A stretch of 64,000 nt of DNA. It comes from Chloroflexota bacterium (GTDB lineage: Bacteria; Chloroflexota; Anaerolineae; Anaerolineales; Villigracilaceae). Position 1 is the stretch's first letter. Each line of letters starts with the position of its first letter. This document shows, piece by piece, positions 52,891-60,911 of this stretch. The position numbers were made by a program, and so were the translations under genes. Under the pieces are notes generated by a model. It had not been told where the DNA came from, made no database searches, and worked only from the letters and a program-made list of their open reading frames with translations. The stretch spans positions 1-64,000 of the forward strand of contig JACPYX010000019.1 of the NCBI GenBank assembly GCA_016195815.1, written 5' to 3'.

Positions 52891-52920
52891 AAGATGAAAG
52901 GTTAAATGCCGCAAAGTCAG

Positions 52921-52945
52921 CGGGCGAGGAAACTCGCCCGTTTTT
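52921..52945 (+). terminator. Terminator after nrdJ
   Basis: CGGGCGAG and CTCGCCCG form a perfect 8-bp GC-rich stem with a GAAA tetraloop, followed by TTTTT. It ends the nrdR-nrdJ operon. Confidence 0.9.
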
Positions 52946-53017
52946 GATTCATTCGGCTGCCAGATAAAGGTGTAAAATTTAGATAAGGATGCAACACATC
53001 GAAAGAGGCGTTTGTTT

Positions 53018-53290
53018 ATGGATGATAAGAAACTTCGTAAACTGCTGGAACAACTGCATGACGAACTCGAACACACACAAAGCCTGGATGGTAAAGGCCG
53101 TGCCCTGTTGAGAGACCTCGATGCAGACATTCGCTCACTTTTGAATCGTTCCAAAGGCGATGCATTGCAGGCCCAACCGCAGGTTCTTGAGCGTTTGGAA
53201 GAGACCATTGACCACCTCGAGATCACCCATCCCACGCTGACCATGGCCCTGTCCGAGTTGCTGACAGTTTTGAACAACGCCGGCATCTAA
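53018..53290 (+). CDS. DUF4404-like small helical protein
   Basis: The 90-residue product (ATG 53018; a TTG at 53012 is less likely) reads DDKKLRKLLEQLHDELEHTQSLDGKGRALLRDLDADIRSLL and LERLEETIDHLEITHPTLTMALSELLTVLNNAGI. That matches the DUF4404 pattern as I recall it. It is a helical protein of unknown function, common next to unrelated genes. A terminator separates it from the next small gene. Confidence 0.65.
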   Translation: MDDKKLRKLLEQLHDELEHTQSLDGKGRALLRDLDADIRSLLNRSKGDALQAQPQVLERLEETIDHLEITHPTLTMALSELLTVLNNAGI

Positions 53291-53310
53291 GCCGGTGCAA
53301 TGCCCAATGG

Positions 53311-53341
53311 AAACGCGGACGATTTTTCGTCCGCGTTTTCT
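53311..53341 (+). terminator. Terminator after the DUF4404-like gene
   Basis: AAACGCGGACGA and TCGTCCGCGTTT are perfectly complementary around a 4-nt T loop, followed by TTC. It lies directly after the stop of the gene ending at 53290. Confidence 0.85.
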
Positions 53342-53366
53342 TCATCTTCTTAATCGTGGAGCATGT

Positions 53367-53627
53367 ATGTCCAAACTCATCCCGGCCGCCGAGCGGATCG
53401 TCCGTGCTCGCGCCTTGATCCAGCAAGCCCGTGATCTGCCCGTTCCTGCAGAGAACGGCAGGAATAATTTTTCTTATATCGCGCAAGTCAAGGCACTTTT
53501 AAGGCAGGCGCGTGACCTGATCAAGTTTATCCGGCAGACGCCGAGTGCCACAGCCGAGATCAAAGACGAAGTCAACAAAATTTATCAACAGGCCGATCAA
53601 GCTGACCGCGAAATACTGCACGGATAG
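53367..53627 (+). CDS. Small helical protein of unknown function
   Basis: The 86-residue product starting at ATG 53367 (GTGGAGC upstream) reads LIPAAERIVRARALIQQARDL and VKALLRQARDLIKFIRQTPSATAEIKDEVNKIYQQADQAD. It looks like two or three amphipathic helices and contains no Cys or membrane segment. I do not recognise a family. An extension to 53295 would run across the terminator and is rejected. Confidence 0.6.
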   Translation: MSKLIPAAERIVRARALIQQARDLPVPAENGRNNFSYIAQVKALLRQARDLIKFIRQTPSATAEIKDEVNKIYQQADQADREILHG

Positions 53628-53670
53628 AAAATGTTCCGGCTGCCGGCTTCTTTCTGTGAATTGAAAATTT

Positions 53671-54168
53671 CTACAGTTTCCCGAATGCCACGCCTTTATA
53701 GGTCCATCCGCAAGCCGCGACTGCATCTTGAATGGGCTTCTTGATCTCGTTGGTGTTGAAGCGATATTTATAGACTTGTCCGGGCGTGAGTTCCTCGGTG
53801 AAAGCATAGGCTGCGCCGAATTCGACCGATGTATTTTGTCCCTGAAATTTTTGGACGGAAATGGAGAGCGACGGCACACCCGCCTTCCATTCCACTGTAT
53901 ATTCATCATCCTTGGTTCTGAGTTCGTGTTTGGCTTCGTCGAGCTTCATGTAGATGCGAAAGACTTTTGTCAAATTGGCCTTGGCGAAAATCTCATACCA
54001 TTTGGCATCCACAATTTTCCACTCGGCGATCAGATCCACTTTTTCGGATGAGCCGTCAATAATCTGATATGGAGCGGTGCCGCGATTAAGTGCAAGCAGG
54101 CGCTGTTTCACTTCGCCCGCCGAAAGGATGGGGACGTTCTTGTCGGCTTTCTTTCCAAAGATTCCCAT
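53671..54168 (-). CDS. Conserved protein of unknown function, probably cytosolic
   Basis: The 165-residue product starts MGIFGKKADKNVPILSAGEVKQRLLAL. It contains a run of beta-rich segments (YQIIDGSSEKVDLIAEWKIVDAKWYEIF, VFRIYMKLDEAKHELRTKDDEYTVEW). It ends CGWTYKGVAFGKL. I know of similar unnamed proteins but no function. An AAAAGGAG site precedes the ATG. It is the last gene of a minus-strand run that begins at 59817, only 22 bases after the cyclophilin gene. Confidence 0.7.
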   Translation of the reverse strand: MGIFGKKADKNVPILSAGEVKQRLLALNRGTAPYQIIDGSSEKVDLIAEWKIVDAKWYEIFAKANLTKVFRIYMKLDEAKHELRTKDDEYTVEWKAGVPSLSISVQKFQGQNTSVEFGAAYAFTEELTPGQVYKYRFNTNEIKKPIQDAVAACGWTYKGVAFGKL

Positions 54169-54190
54169 GTTGTTCTCCTTTTATCTTGAA

Positions 54191-54931
54191 CTATTTTTCC
54201 GTGATCGTGACGCTTTCCATTGCATCGCCGGGGAAAGTGGGGTTAGTGTTTGGATCGCGGCGCGTGATCCCGTTGACCACATCCATGCCGCTGATTACCT
54301 GTCCGAAGATGGTGTAATCGCTCTCCGACAAACCATACGGCCCGAACATAATGAAGAACTGACTGCCGTTCGTATCCGGCCCGGCGTTTGCCATTGCCAC
54401 CACACCGGGCTTGTCAAATGCCAGGTCGTTCTTCTCGTTGGGGAATTCATATCCCGGCCCGCCGCCCCCGGTCCCGGTTGGATCGCCGCCTTGCGCCATG
54501 AATCCATCCAGTACGCGGTGAAAGGTCACGCCGTTGAAAAATCCATCGCGCGCCAGGAACACAAAACTGTTGACTGTTCTGGGAGCTTTATCTGGAAATA
54601 GTTGGATCGTGAACTCGCCGCCCTTTGCCATTTTGACGGTTGCAAAATATTGTTTCTTCACGTCAATCGTCATTGGCGGCTCGGCCGCGTATTGCTTGGG
54701 CGCCGCTTGCACTGGTTGACTGCTTGCCGCCTGCGGAGCCTGCGCCGTATTCTGTGGCGCTTCCAGCGTTGAGATTGATCCGGCGGGGCTCGAATTACGA
54801 TTTGATAAAAATAGCCAAACGGCAGCCGCCGCAATCAGGACGATGACGCCGATGCCTGCGATTTGGACGCCATCCAGCTTTTTGACGCTTTTCGAATTCT
54901 TGTTTCTTTTGGAAGATGTTTTCTTCGACAT
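54191..54931 (-). CDS. Membrane-anchored cyclophilin-type peptidyl-prolyl isomerase
   Basis: The 246-residue product catalyses proline isomerisation, probably outside the cytoplasmic membrane. It has a short basic N-terminus, one membrane segment (VQIAGIGVIVLIAAAAVWLFL), a Ser/Pro/Gln linker and a cyclophilin domain. That domain shows FFNGVTFHRVLDGFMAQGGDPTGTGGGG, VAMANAGPDTNGSQFFIMF and FGQVISGMDVV. I choose ATG 54931 with AAGGAG upstream; a start at 55039 would run across a palindrome. It lies in the minus-strand run with the unknown gene downstream. Confidence 0.93.
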   Translation of the reverse strand: MSKKTSSKRNKNSKSVKKLDGVQIAGIGVIVLIAAAAVWLFLSNRNSSPAGSISTLEAPQNTAQAPQAASSQPVQAAPKQYAAEPPMTIDVKKQYFATVKMAKGGEFTIQLFPDKAPRTVNSFVFLARDGFFNGVTFHRVLDGFMAQGGDPTGTGGGGPGYEFPNEKNDLAFDKPGVVAMANAGPDTNGSQFFIMFGPYGLSESDYTIFGQVISGMDVVNGITRRDPNTNPTFPGDAMESVTITEK

Positions 54932-54991
54932 GCGGTTTTCTCCTTGAAAAATATAGAAGCCTATTTTATCCGAATCTTTGTTTGCCAAAAC

Positions 54992-55025
54992 CAGACCTCG
55001 GATGTTTGCAAACATCCGAGGTCTG
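54992..55025. terminator. 34-bp perfect palindrome between SRPBCC and cyclophilin genes
   Basis: CAGACCTCGGATGTTTG and its exact complement meet at a central TTTGCAAA (17 + 17 bases, no loop mismatch). It is GC-rich and palindromic but lacks a clear T-tract on the minus strand, where GGTTTTGG follows. It may be a weak terminator or a dyad binding site, which is why it is only tentatively called a terminator. Confidence 0.4.
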
Positions 55026-55047
55026 AATGGCTTTCGCACAATGATTC

Positions 55048-55440
55048 TTACTTTGTGAAATACGCTTTCATTGGCTTGAAATAAAAATCCTCCCAGCCTT
55101 GTTTGTAATCGTCCGTCTGGCCCTCAGGAATTGCGCTATGAACCAATGTGATCTTCGTCCCGCCTTCGACCGCCTCCAGCAAAATTTCCACGCGCGAATC
55201 CGCACTGCCTTCGGGGAATTCGGTTGTTCGCCAGGCCTGTACGATGCGCGTATAAGGTTTCGACTCAAGAGTCGTTCCGAAGATATAACCGTCCCAGGCG
55301 CTGAATGTCCCGCCAACGTGCGGCTCGACTTTTGCCGGACTGCCCGTCATGGCTGTGTGCCCGTCCGTTGAAAGCCAGGCGCGGAATATTTTCTCCGGCG
55401 CGGCTGACAAAATAGTTGAAACAGAAAATCCATTTTTCAT
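55048..55440 (-). CDS. SRPBCC/AHSA1-like protein
   Basis: The 130-residue product shows the Activator-of-Hsp90-homologue-like SRPBCC fold: MKNGFSVSTILSAAPEKIFRAWLSTDGHTAMTG, VEPHVGGTFSAWDGYIFGTTLE, IVQAWRTTEFPEGSADSRVEILLEAVEGGTKITLVHS and GWEDFYFKPMKAYF. Such proteins form a hydrophobic cavity; the ligand is unknown. It starts 13 bases after psuG. Confidence 0.88.
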   Translation of the reverse strand: MKNGFSVSTILSAAPEKIFRAWLSTDGHTAMTGSPAKVEPHVGGTFSAWDGYIFGTTLESKPYTRIVQAWRTTEFPEGSADSRVEILLEAVEGGTKITLVHSAIPEGQTDDYKQGWEDFYFKPMKAYFTK

Positions 55441-55453
55441 TTTAGATATCTCT

Positions 55454-56371
55454 TCATTTCTGGTTGGCGGCCATTGCTTTTGCGATCTGCGCCGCCAATA
55501 GTGCGTTGTTCAGCAATAATGCGAGATTCGTTCGCATGGATTTTTCTTCGGTCAATTCGCTGATGCGTTTCAGCAAAAATGGGGTCAATGCCTGGCCATG
55601 GATTTTCTTTGCCTGTGCTTCTGCAGACGCTTTGGCAATCAGCGGTTCCATCTCGGACTTTGGAATGGCATCCGTCATCGGAACCGGATTCGCCACGAGC
55701 ACCGCGCTGCGCATCCCCAGCGACCAATGAGCGCGCGCGAAATCCACAATCTCCTGCGGAGAATCCAGCCGCACGCTGACGTTGAGTCCGCTTTCGCGCG
55801 AATAGAACGCGGGAAATTCACTCGTTTGATAACCGACGACAGGCACGCCCATCGTCTCGAGATATTCGAGCGTGGCGGGTAAATCCAAAATAGCTTTGGC
55901 GCCCGCGCAGACCACGATCATGGGAGTCTCGGCCAGCGCTTGAAGGTCGGTGGAAATATCGAATGAACTTTCCTTGTGCACTCCGCCGATTCCGCCGGTT
56001 GCAAAAACTTTGATGCCCACATTGTGCGCGGCGAACAGCGTGCCGGCGACGGTTGTGCCGCCGCTGGCTTTCTTGACGATGGCTGTGGCGAAGTCGCGCC
56101 GGCTTACTTTCAGCGGGGAGGCGGCTTGGGAAAGCCGCGCCAGCTCCTCGTCCGTAAGCCCGATGCGGATCTTTCCATCCAGCAATGCGATTGTGGCGGG
56201 TGTTGCGCCCTCGTGCCGAATTTCCGCTTCCATGTCGCGCGCCAATTGCAGATTTTGCGGGTAGGGGAGTCCGTGCGTGATGACGGTGGATTCGAGCGCC
56301 ACAAGCGATGTGTTCATTTGCAACGCGTGGCTGATTTCGGTTGACGGGCAGAATAATGGATTAAAGGACAT
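55454..56371 (-). CDS. psuG: Pseudouridine-5'-phosphate glycosidase
   Basis: PsuG cleaves pseudouridine 5'-phosphate to uracil and ribose 5-phosphate. The 305-residue product has LVALESTVITHGLPYPQNLQLARDME, GLTDEELARL, DFATAIVKKASGGTTVAGTLFAAHNVGIKVFATGGIGGVHKE and TLEYLETMGVPVVGYQTSEFPAFYSRESG, as in the family. No kinase partner psuK is adjacent. It lies 3 bases after the second SPFH-like gene and is probably co-transcribed, although the relation is not obvious. Confidence 0.95.
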   Translation of the reverse strand: MSFNPLFCPSTEISHALQMNTSLVALESTVITHGLPYPQNLQLARDMEAEIRHEGATPATIALLDGKIRIGLTDEELARLSQAASPLKVSRRDFATAIVKKASGGTTVAGTLFAAHNVGIKVFATGGIGGVHKESSFDISTDLQALAETPMIVVCAGAKAILDLPATLEYLETMGVPVVGYQTSEFPAFYSRESGLNVSVRLDSPQEIVDFARAHWSLGMRSAVLVANPVPMTDAIPKSEMEPLIAKASAEAQAKKIHGQALTPFLLKRISELTEEKSMRTNLALLLNNALLAAQIAKAMAANQK

Positions 56372-56374
56372 GGG

Positions 56375-58243
56375 TTATTTGCCGTAGCGCTCCAGTCGTT
56401 TGACGATACGTTCGATCCGTTCTTTCGGCGTCAGGCCGGGATGCCTTTTGGCCTCGTTTTCCAGCATGGGTTCGACGGCCTTGAAATCCACTTTGAGTTC
56501 TGTTAATTTTGCCAGCAGTTTTAGATACGGCAACACTTCATCGTAGGAAGATGGAGCGGGAGGGGAGTTTTCATCAATGGGCGAGCGATGCTTTTGCCTG
56601 ATCTTGCTGAAACTTCCTCCGCCCACCGTGTGCTGACCTTCGGGAATATTGAGCAGTCTTTCTATAATCAAGACGGCCTTCTCGATTTCGCCCAACTCCC
56701 CCGAGGCTGGGTTTCCATTGTAGTAAACAAGAAGCGCATCGCCCAGCTGATCCCAGTAATTATGCAAAAGCGCTTTGACCGCTTTTTCTTTTTCGGAATA
56801 TTTGGCCCGGTTTTGACGGTAGGCTTCGAATGGGACCGTTTGAATGAGGCGCAGCTTCTCGTTGAGTTCGGCCTCCTCCATCACTTCTTGCAAAGCCTGC
56901 GTATCGGAGCGGGCTGCGTTTTCACGGTTAATCTGCCAGGCTTGGATGTGCTGGCCGCTGATAAAGTCGCTGGCAGTCTTGTTGGGAATTTTCCATGTGC
57001 CAACGCCGACCCAGTGCAGATTGATGCCGCGCTCGCCTGCCTTTTTTGAAAAGCCGTTGCTGTATTTCATGAAACGATCGCTTAGTTCCGTCCTGGGATG
57101 AAATTTCGGCTTTGTAATATTTTTGGTCGCCGCATCGGGCAGTTCGCTCGAATATTGGACGGTCTGCCACAAGATCGTATCTTCCTTGAATTCTGAATTC
57201 TCGATTTCCAACGTGCTGATGCTTGCCAGATATTCGGCCAGCCTGTTCTGACTCATGAACTCGCCAATGGAGCCATTCAACAACCCGCGCATGGCGCCTG
57301 TCCAGGAAGACGGTTCTCCGGATGGGTTGGGTCCCTGAGATAACACCGGCACAGATTGCTGGTAGATCAAAGCGTGCACGCTTTGGGGATTATAGAGATA
57401 GGGCCTTTCTTTGGTTGGCTTTTGTGAATCTGAATGTCCGTCTCGGCGAATGCTGAAAAGCGCGCGCACATCGCTGGCGTTGACTTGGATGCCATCCAAA
57501 CTGCGCCCTTCAACGGTGATTGCCTCGGTGGATGGATTACCAAAATACTGGTCGCGCAAATTGATGATGGGTTCGCGCAGGCGTTCAAACCCATCGAGGG
57601 TTGCGTTGTCTTTGTGTTGCCTGTCTTTTTTCGCTTTCTTTTCTTCTTCATCCGATTTCTTCTCTTCCGGCCCGATGACATGCGGAATGCCGTCCGGTCT
57701 TTCGAAGAGGGCCGCCGTATCGAACTCGACCTCAACGCGGCCCGGGCCTCCAATCAGCAGGATGGGCGACTCTTTGTCTTCTTCCGCCACCTTTCCATCG
57801 CGAATGTGCAGGACTTCATTCGCGCCGCCCAGTGATAATTCGCCGATGAATTTCCACGCCACAGAAATCTTTTTCAGATTGAAAATATCGGCCAGATAAT
57901 TTCCGGCCATATTGATGGCGATCAAGGCCGGTATCAAGAGCAGGAGCAACATTCGGACAAAAGTCGTTCCGGCAAAAACAGCCAATGAAAAAAGGTCGGG
58001 TTGGCGCGCAGGCCCCAGGGTCAGGAAGGTATAAAGCAAAATGTGAACGATACTTCCGAAAACGATAAAGGCTCCCCCCAGAAAGATGATCCAGCTTAAG
58101 CGGCGCCCCGGCCCGTCAATGGATAGATCAAAGAATTTGTTGAGGTGAAAGTCCAGCCATCTATCGTACAATTCTTTGAAGCGTTTCGATTCTATTTCCC
58201 ATGCAGATGGAGTTTTTTGGGCCGCGCCGCCCCGTTCGTTCAT
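56375..58243 (-). CDS. SPFH/band-7-like membrane protein B of a two-gene unit
   Basis: The 622-residue product has two membrane segments (about 49-75 and 84-112) and then a large soluble part. Features resembling its neighbour are GPG followed by DTA (166-177: GPGRVEVEFDTA), a DGIQV strand further on, and a helix-rich C-terminal half (AWQINRENAARSDTQALQEVMEEAELNEKLRLIQ) like the coiled-coil that follows SPFH domains. A charged Lys/Glu linker splits the domain. I find no exact family. I choose ATG 58243, with GGGAG 10 bases upstream; a TTG at 58264 would overlap the previous gene. Confidence 0.6.
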   Translation of the reverse strand: MNERGGAAQKTPSAWEIESKRFKELYDRWLDFHLNKFFDLSIDGPGRRLSWIIFLGGAFIVFGSIVHILLYTFLTLGPARQPDLFSLAVFAGTTFVRMLLLLLIPALIAINMAGNYLADIFNLKKISVAWKFIGELSLGGANEVLHIRDGKVAEEDKESPILLIGGPGRVEVEFDTAALFERPDGIPHVIGPEEKKSDEEEKKAKKDRQHKDNATLDGFERLREPIINLRDQYFGNPSTEAITVEGRSLDGIQVNASDVRALFSIRRDGHSDSQKPTKERPYLYNPQSVHALIYQQSVPVLSQGPNPSGEPSSWTGAMRGLLNGSIGEFMSQNRLAEYLASISTLEIENSEFKEDTILWQTVQYSSELPDAATKNITKPKFHPRTELSDRFMKYSNGFSKKAGERGINLHWVGVGTWKIPNKTASDFISGQHIQAWQINRENAARSDTQALQEVMEEAELNEKLRLIQTVPFEAYRQNRAKYSEKEKAVKALLHNYWDQLGDALLVYYNGNPASGELGEIEKAVLIIERLLNIPEGQHTVGGGSFSKIRQKHRSPIDENSPPAPSSYDEVLPYLKLLAKLTELKVDFKAVEPMLENEAKRHPGLTPKERIERIVKRLERYGK

Positions 58244-58248
58244 AGATT

Positions 58249-59817
58249 TTAGACTCCCATCCAATTGATGATTTCGTCTATGCCCTCGACCTCAGTAGTG
58301 GTGCGGCGGAGCAGGCGGTCGTTTGATTTGACATCAGATTGTGTGCGTTGCAGCAGAATCTTGACCGCCGATGCAATGTCGGCGGGATTTTCTTTTGAAA
58401 TTGCCCGGCTCAATGTCAGCGCGTGATCTTGCAATGCCTTCTGGCGGCCATTCGCGTTGTACACCGAACTTAATCGCTCGATGCGGCTGCGGTCGGCCTT
58501 GGCGTTTGCCATCCAGGTGGTGGTCCACTTTTCGACGATCTGTTTCTCGATATCCTCGCTGAAATACAACCCGCTGACGCTTACGCTGGAGATCTTCAGC
58601 CCGCGCTCGGTAAGCGTCTTATATTCATCGCTGAATGTAAATCCTTCCGCCTGCCTTCCGCATTCGTCAAGCACTACCACTGCGGCCTGCGTCATGCGCG
58701 CCCTGATCATTTGATTGATGATCTGTAACGCAGTTCGCTTGGATTCGTCTTTCTTCTCCGCCGGTTTCTCTGGAGCATCGGATTCTGTCCCTGTAAATTC
58801 ATGTTCGGGAATGAGTTGCTTCAACCGGTCTTCAAACACATCATTGATTTTCTTGAGAATTTTGGCGAAGAAACCGGCCTTGACCGGCCCCAGACTTTCC
58901 TGCTCATCTTCCTTTGGAGTGGGTTCCGGCTGCGAAACCTCGCCCAGCGGATCAAGGCTGGCTGAAAATAGTTCGTTCAGCGTATATTTGCTCAGAAACT
59001 CTCTCCACAAATCCGCCGCAATCAAAGCCGGAAGTTGATTCCAGGCCACATGTTTCATTTCTTCCGGCTTTGAACTTGCGCTGATGCCTTCGCCGCGCGC
59101 GGCCTTTTCCACGGCATCTTTATCGAAACCGAATCGCGAACCTTTTTCCCGGCCTTTGGCCGGTGTGGCGTCAAGCTTGAAGGTAATGTTGATGACCGGG
59201 ACGACTTCAATTCCATCGCGCGTCATGGCGCTGACAGTCATACGCCGGGCCTGCACCTCGGCATATTTTATCTGCTCTTCATCGGTAGGATTTTCCTTTT
59301 GAGGATCGAAAGGCTTGTCTCCCTTTTCGGGGCCGATTCTGTGACTCTGTGTATGCAGGCTGATAATGCTGGCGATCTTTTCATCTTTATCTGTGAAATG
59401 CACGCCCGGTTCGAGAAAATTCTTGAAGGCTGTATCTGTGCGCGTCACCACCGCGCTGGCGGTATCGAGCCAGAGAACGCCGGGCCCCTCCTTTTCACTT
59501 TCGCCGCTCCGCTCGACCAAACGGCCGTTTTTCACGAAGATGGCCGGGCCGTGTCCGTTGAAAGCATGGAGCCACAGGCGGTCCCCAATTTTTCCTCGTT
59601 CCTGATGTTTGTGGATTGGCAGAACGAACTGGGCGTAAAAGAAAACGCAGGCCGGGAGCAATACAAGAAGGAACACAAAAAGATCAAACCCTATGCCCAT
59701 TATGATTCTCAATTGTCCGCCCTGGAAAAAGATATCATATAAATAGATGCCGAGCAGGAGAATCCCCAACACAAAACTGATGAACCACGGTTTTTGGTAA
59801 AAGCGAATCTCATCCAT
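58249..59817 (-). CDS. SPFH/band-7-like membrane protein A of a two-gene unit
   Basis: The 522-residue product has two N-terminal membrane segments (11-31, 38-66). A region with GPG and DTA (111-120) follows, then a strand-rich part containing RRMTVSAMTRDGIEVVPVINITF (about 191-213). This recalls the SPFH/band-7 core, where RDG and a following strand are typical. The C-terminal helix (ISSVSVSGLYFSEDIEKQIVEKWTTTWMANAKADRSRIERL) is like the end of stomatin/flotillin domains. A charged, disordered insert (about 300-345) separates the parts. It is probably membrane-bound. It heads a run of six minus-strand genes. The family is inferred from patterns only. Confidence 0.6.
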   Translation of the reverse strand: MDEIRFYQKPWFISFVLGILLLGIYLYDIFFQGGQLRIIMGIGFDLFVFLLVLLPACVFFYAQFVLPIHKHQERGKIGDRLWLHAFNGHGPAIFVKNGRLVERSGESEKEGPGVLWLDTASAVVTRTDTAFKNFLEPGVHFTDKDEKIASIISLHTQSHRIGPEKGDKPFDPQKENPTDEEQIKYAEVQARRMTVSAMTRDGIEVVPVINITFKLDATPAKGREKGSRFGFDKDAVEKAARGEGISASSKPEEMKHVAWNQLPALIAADLWREFLSKYTLNELFSASLDPLGEVSQPEPTPKEDEQESLGPVKAGFFAKILKKINDVFEDRLKQLIPEHEFTGTESDAPEKPAEKKDESKRTALQIINQMIRARMTQAAVVVLDECGRQAEGFTFSDEYKTLTERGLKISSVSVSGLYFSEDIEKQIVEKWTTTWMANAKADRSRIERLSSVYNANGRQKALQDHALTLSRAISKENPADIASAVKILLQRTQSDVKSNDRLLRRTTTEVEGIDEIINWMGV

Positions 59818-59880
59818 ACCCCCACGATTTTATAACGAAAAAGGGAAATTGGGCAACTGAGTTTGAAGTAAAATTCCTGC

Positions 59881-60555
59881 ATGTTACGCGTTGAATTTCA
59901 CTGCCACACAATTTTCTCAAAAGATTCCCTGACGTCTCCCCAGACTCTGGTGGATGTTTGCCGCCGCAAGGGGATTGACCGCGTTGTCGTCACCGACCAC
60001 AATACAATTGCGGGCGCACGGGCGGCTCAGTTTCTGGACCCGGAGCGGGTGATTGTGGGCGAGGAGATTATGACCACCCGAGGCGAAATCCTGGCCGCGT
60101 TCGTGACGGAGGAGATTCCAGCGATGCTCTCGCCGCAGGAGACGATCTCTCGCCTGCGCGGGCAGGGCGCGTTCATCAGTGTTTCTCATCCGTTCGACGA
60201 ATGGCGGAGCGGCGGATGGAAGGAAAAGGATTTGCTGGAAATCATTTCGCTGGTGGATGCCATCGAAGTTTATAACTCGCGCTGTATGCTCCCGTCGTTC
60301 AATCGCCGCGCGCTGGAGTTTGCCCGAAAGCATGACCTGCCTGAGACGGCCGGCTCGGACGCGCACGCGGCCTTCGAGTTGGGACGAAGCCTGGTTTTGC
60401 TGGAGCCGTTCGAGGGTCCGGATGGGATGCGGAAAGTCATCCGCCGCGCAAAATTTGCGACGCGCTGGTCGCCGCCCTGGTTTCATCTCACATCTCGTTA
60501 CGCGGCGATTTACAAGAAAATTAATTTCAGGCTTGACACGTCAAAACGCGCATGA
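59881..60555 (+). CDS. PHP-domain phosphoesterase
   Basis: The 224-residue product is a PHP-superfamily metal-dependent hydrolase with all expected motifs. FHCHTIFSKDSLTS carries the first HxH pair, VVTDHNTIAGA the next Asp-His, and EEIMTTRGEILAAFV a Glu. SHPFDEWR and GSDAHAAFELGRS complete the site. The substrate could be a phosphoester or a nucleotide. TAAAAT (59869-59874) lies 6 bases before ATG 59881 and no ribosome site is visible, a leaderless-type arrangement. Confidence 0.9.
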   Translation: MLRVEFHCHTIFSKDSLTSPQTLVDVCRRKGIDRVVVTDHNTIAGARAAQFLDPERVIVGEEIMTTRGEILAAFVTEEIPAMLSPQETISRLRGQGAFISVSHPFDEWRSGGWKEKDLLEIISLVDAIEVYNSRCMLPSFNRRALEFARKHDLPETAGSDAHAAFELGRSLVLLEPFEGPDGMRKVIRRAKFATRWSPPWFHLTSRYAAIYKKINFRLDTSKRA

Positions 60556-60559
60556 TAAT
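60533..60559 (+). promoter_or_regulatory. Candidate promoter of the cold-shock gene
   Basis: A perfect TTGACA (60533-60538) is followed after 15 bases by GATAAT (60554-60559). The spacer is short, so confidence is moderate. The promoter overlaps the end of the PHP gene and would give the cold-shock mRNA a leader of about 60 nt. Confidence 0.4.
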
Positions 60560-60626
60560 CTTGCGCCGTGTCCCGTGATTGTCTGTCAGTGGGCGGGATA
60601 AATTTTTATAGCAGGAGTAAAGTAAG

Positions 60627-60839
60627 ATGTCTGAACGTTATACCGGCACCGTCAAGTGGTTCAATGCTACCAAAGGCTATGGCTTTATTGGCCGTGATGG
60701 CGGAGAGGATGTATTCGTGCATTTCACCGCTCTGCAGATGGAAGGCTATCGCAAATTGGAGCCTGAGCAAAAAGTGGAGTTCTCGGTCGAGGATGGCCCG
60801 AAGGGGCTGCAAGCCGCCAACGTAAAATTGATTTCGTAA
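60627..60839 (+). CDS. cspA: Cold-shock domain protein
   Basis: The 70-residue product is a single OB-fold cold-shock domain that binds single-stranded RNA and DNA. RNP1 (KGYGFIGRD) and RNP2 (VFVHFTAL) are intact, and it opens with [23 protein letters not shown] lies about 8 bases before the ATG. A long, AU-rich leader (60560-60626) is usual for this family. The gene name is generic; the exact paralogue is not known. Confidence 0.95.
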   Translation: MSERYTGTVKWFNATKGYGFIGRDGGEDVFVHFTALQMEGYRKLEPEQKVEFSVEDGPKGLQAANVKLIS

Positions 60840-60860
60840 GACGAATTGTTTTGCAAATGA

Positions 60861-60893
60861 ACAGGGCTGCCAAGAAGCAGCCCTGTTTTTTTA
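60861..60893. terminator. Terminator between cspA and the convergent MFS gene
   Basis: ACAGGGCTGC and GCAGCCCTGT form a perfect 10-bp stem with a CAAGAA loop, followed by TTTTTTT. It ends cspA. The minus-strand side also has an A-rich flank and may help the MFS gene that ends at 60912. Confidence 0.9.
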
Positions 60894-60911
60894 TCAACTG
60901 TGATAGCGGCG

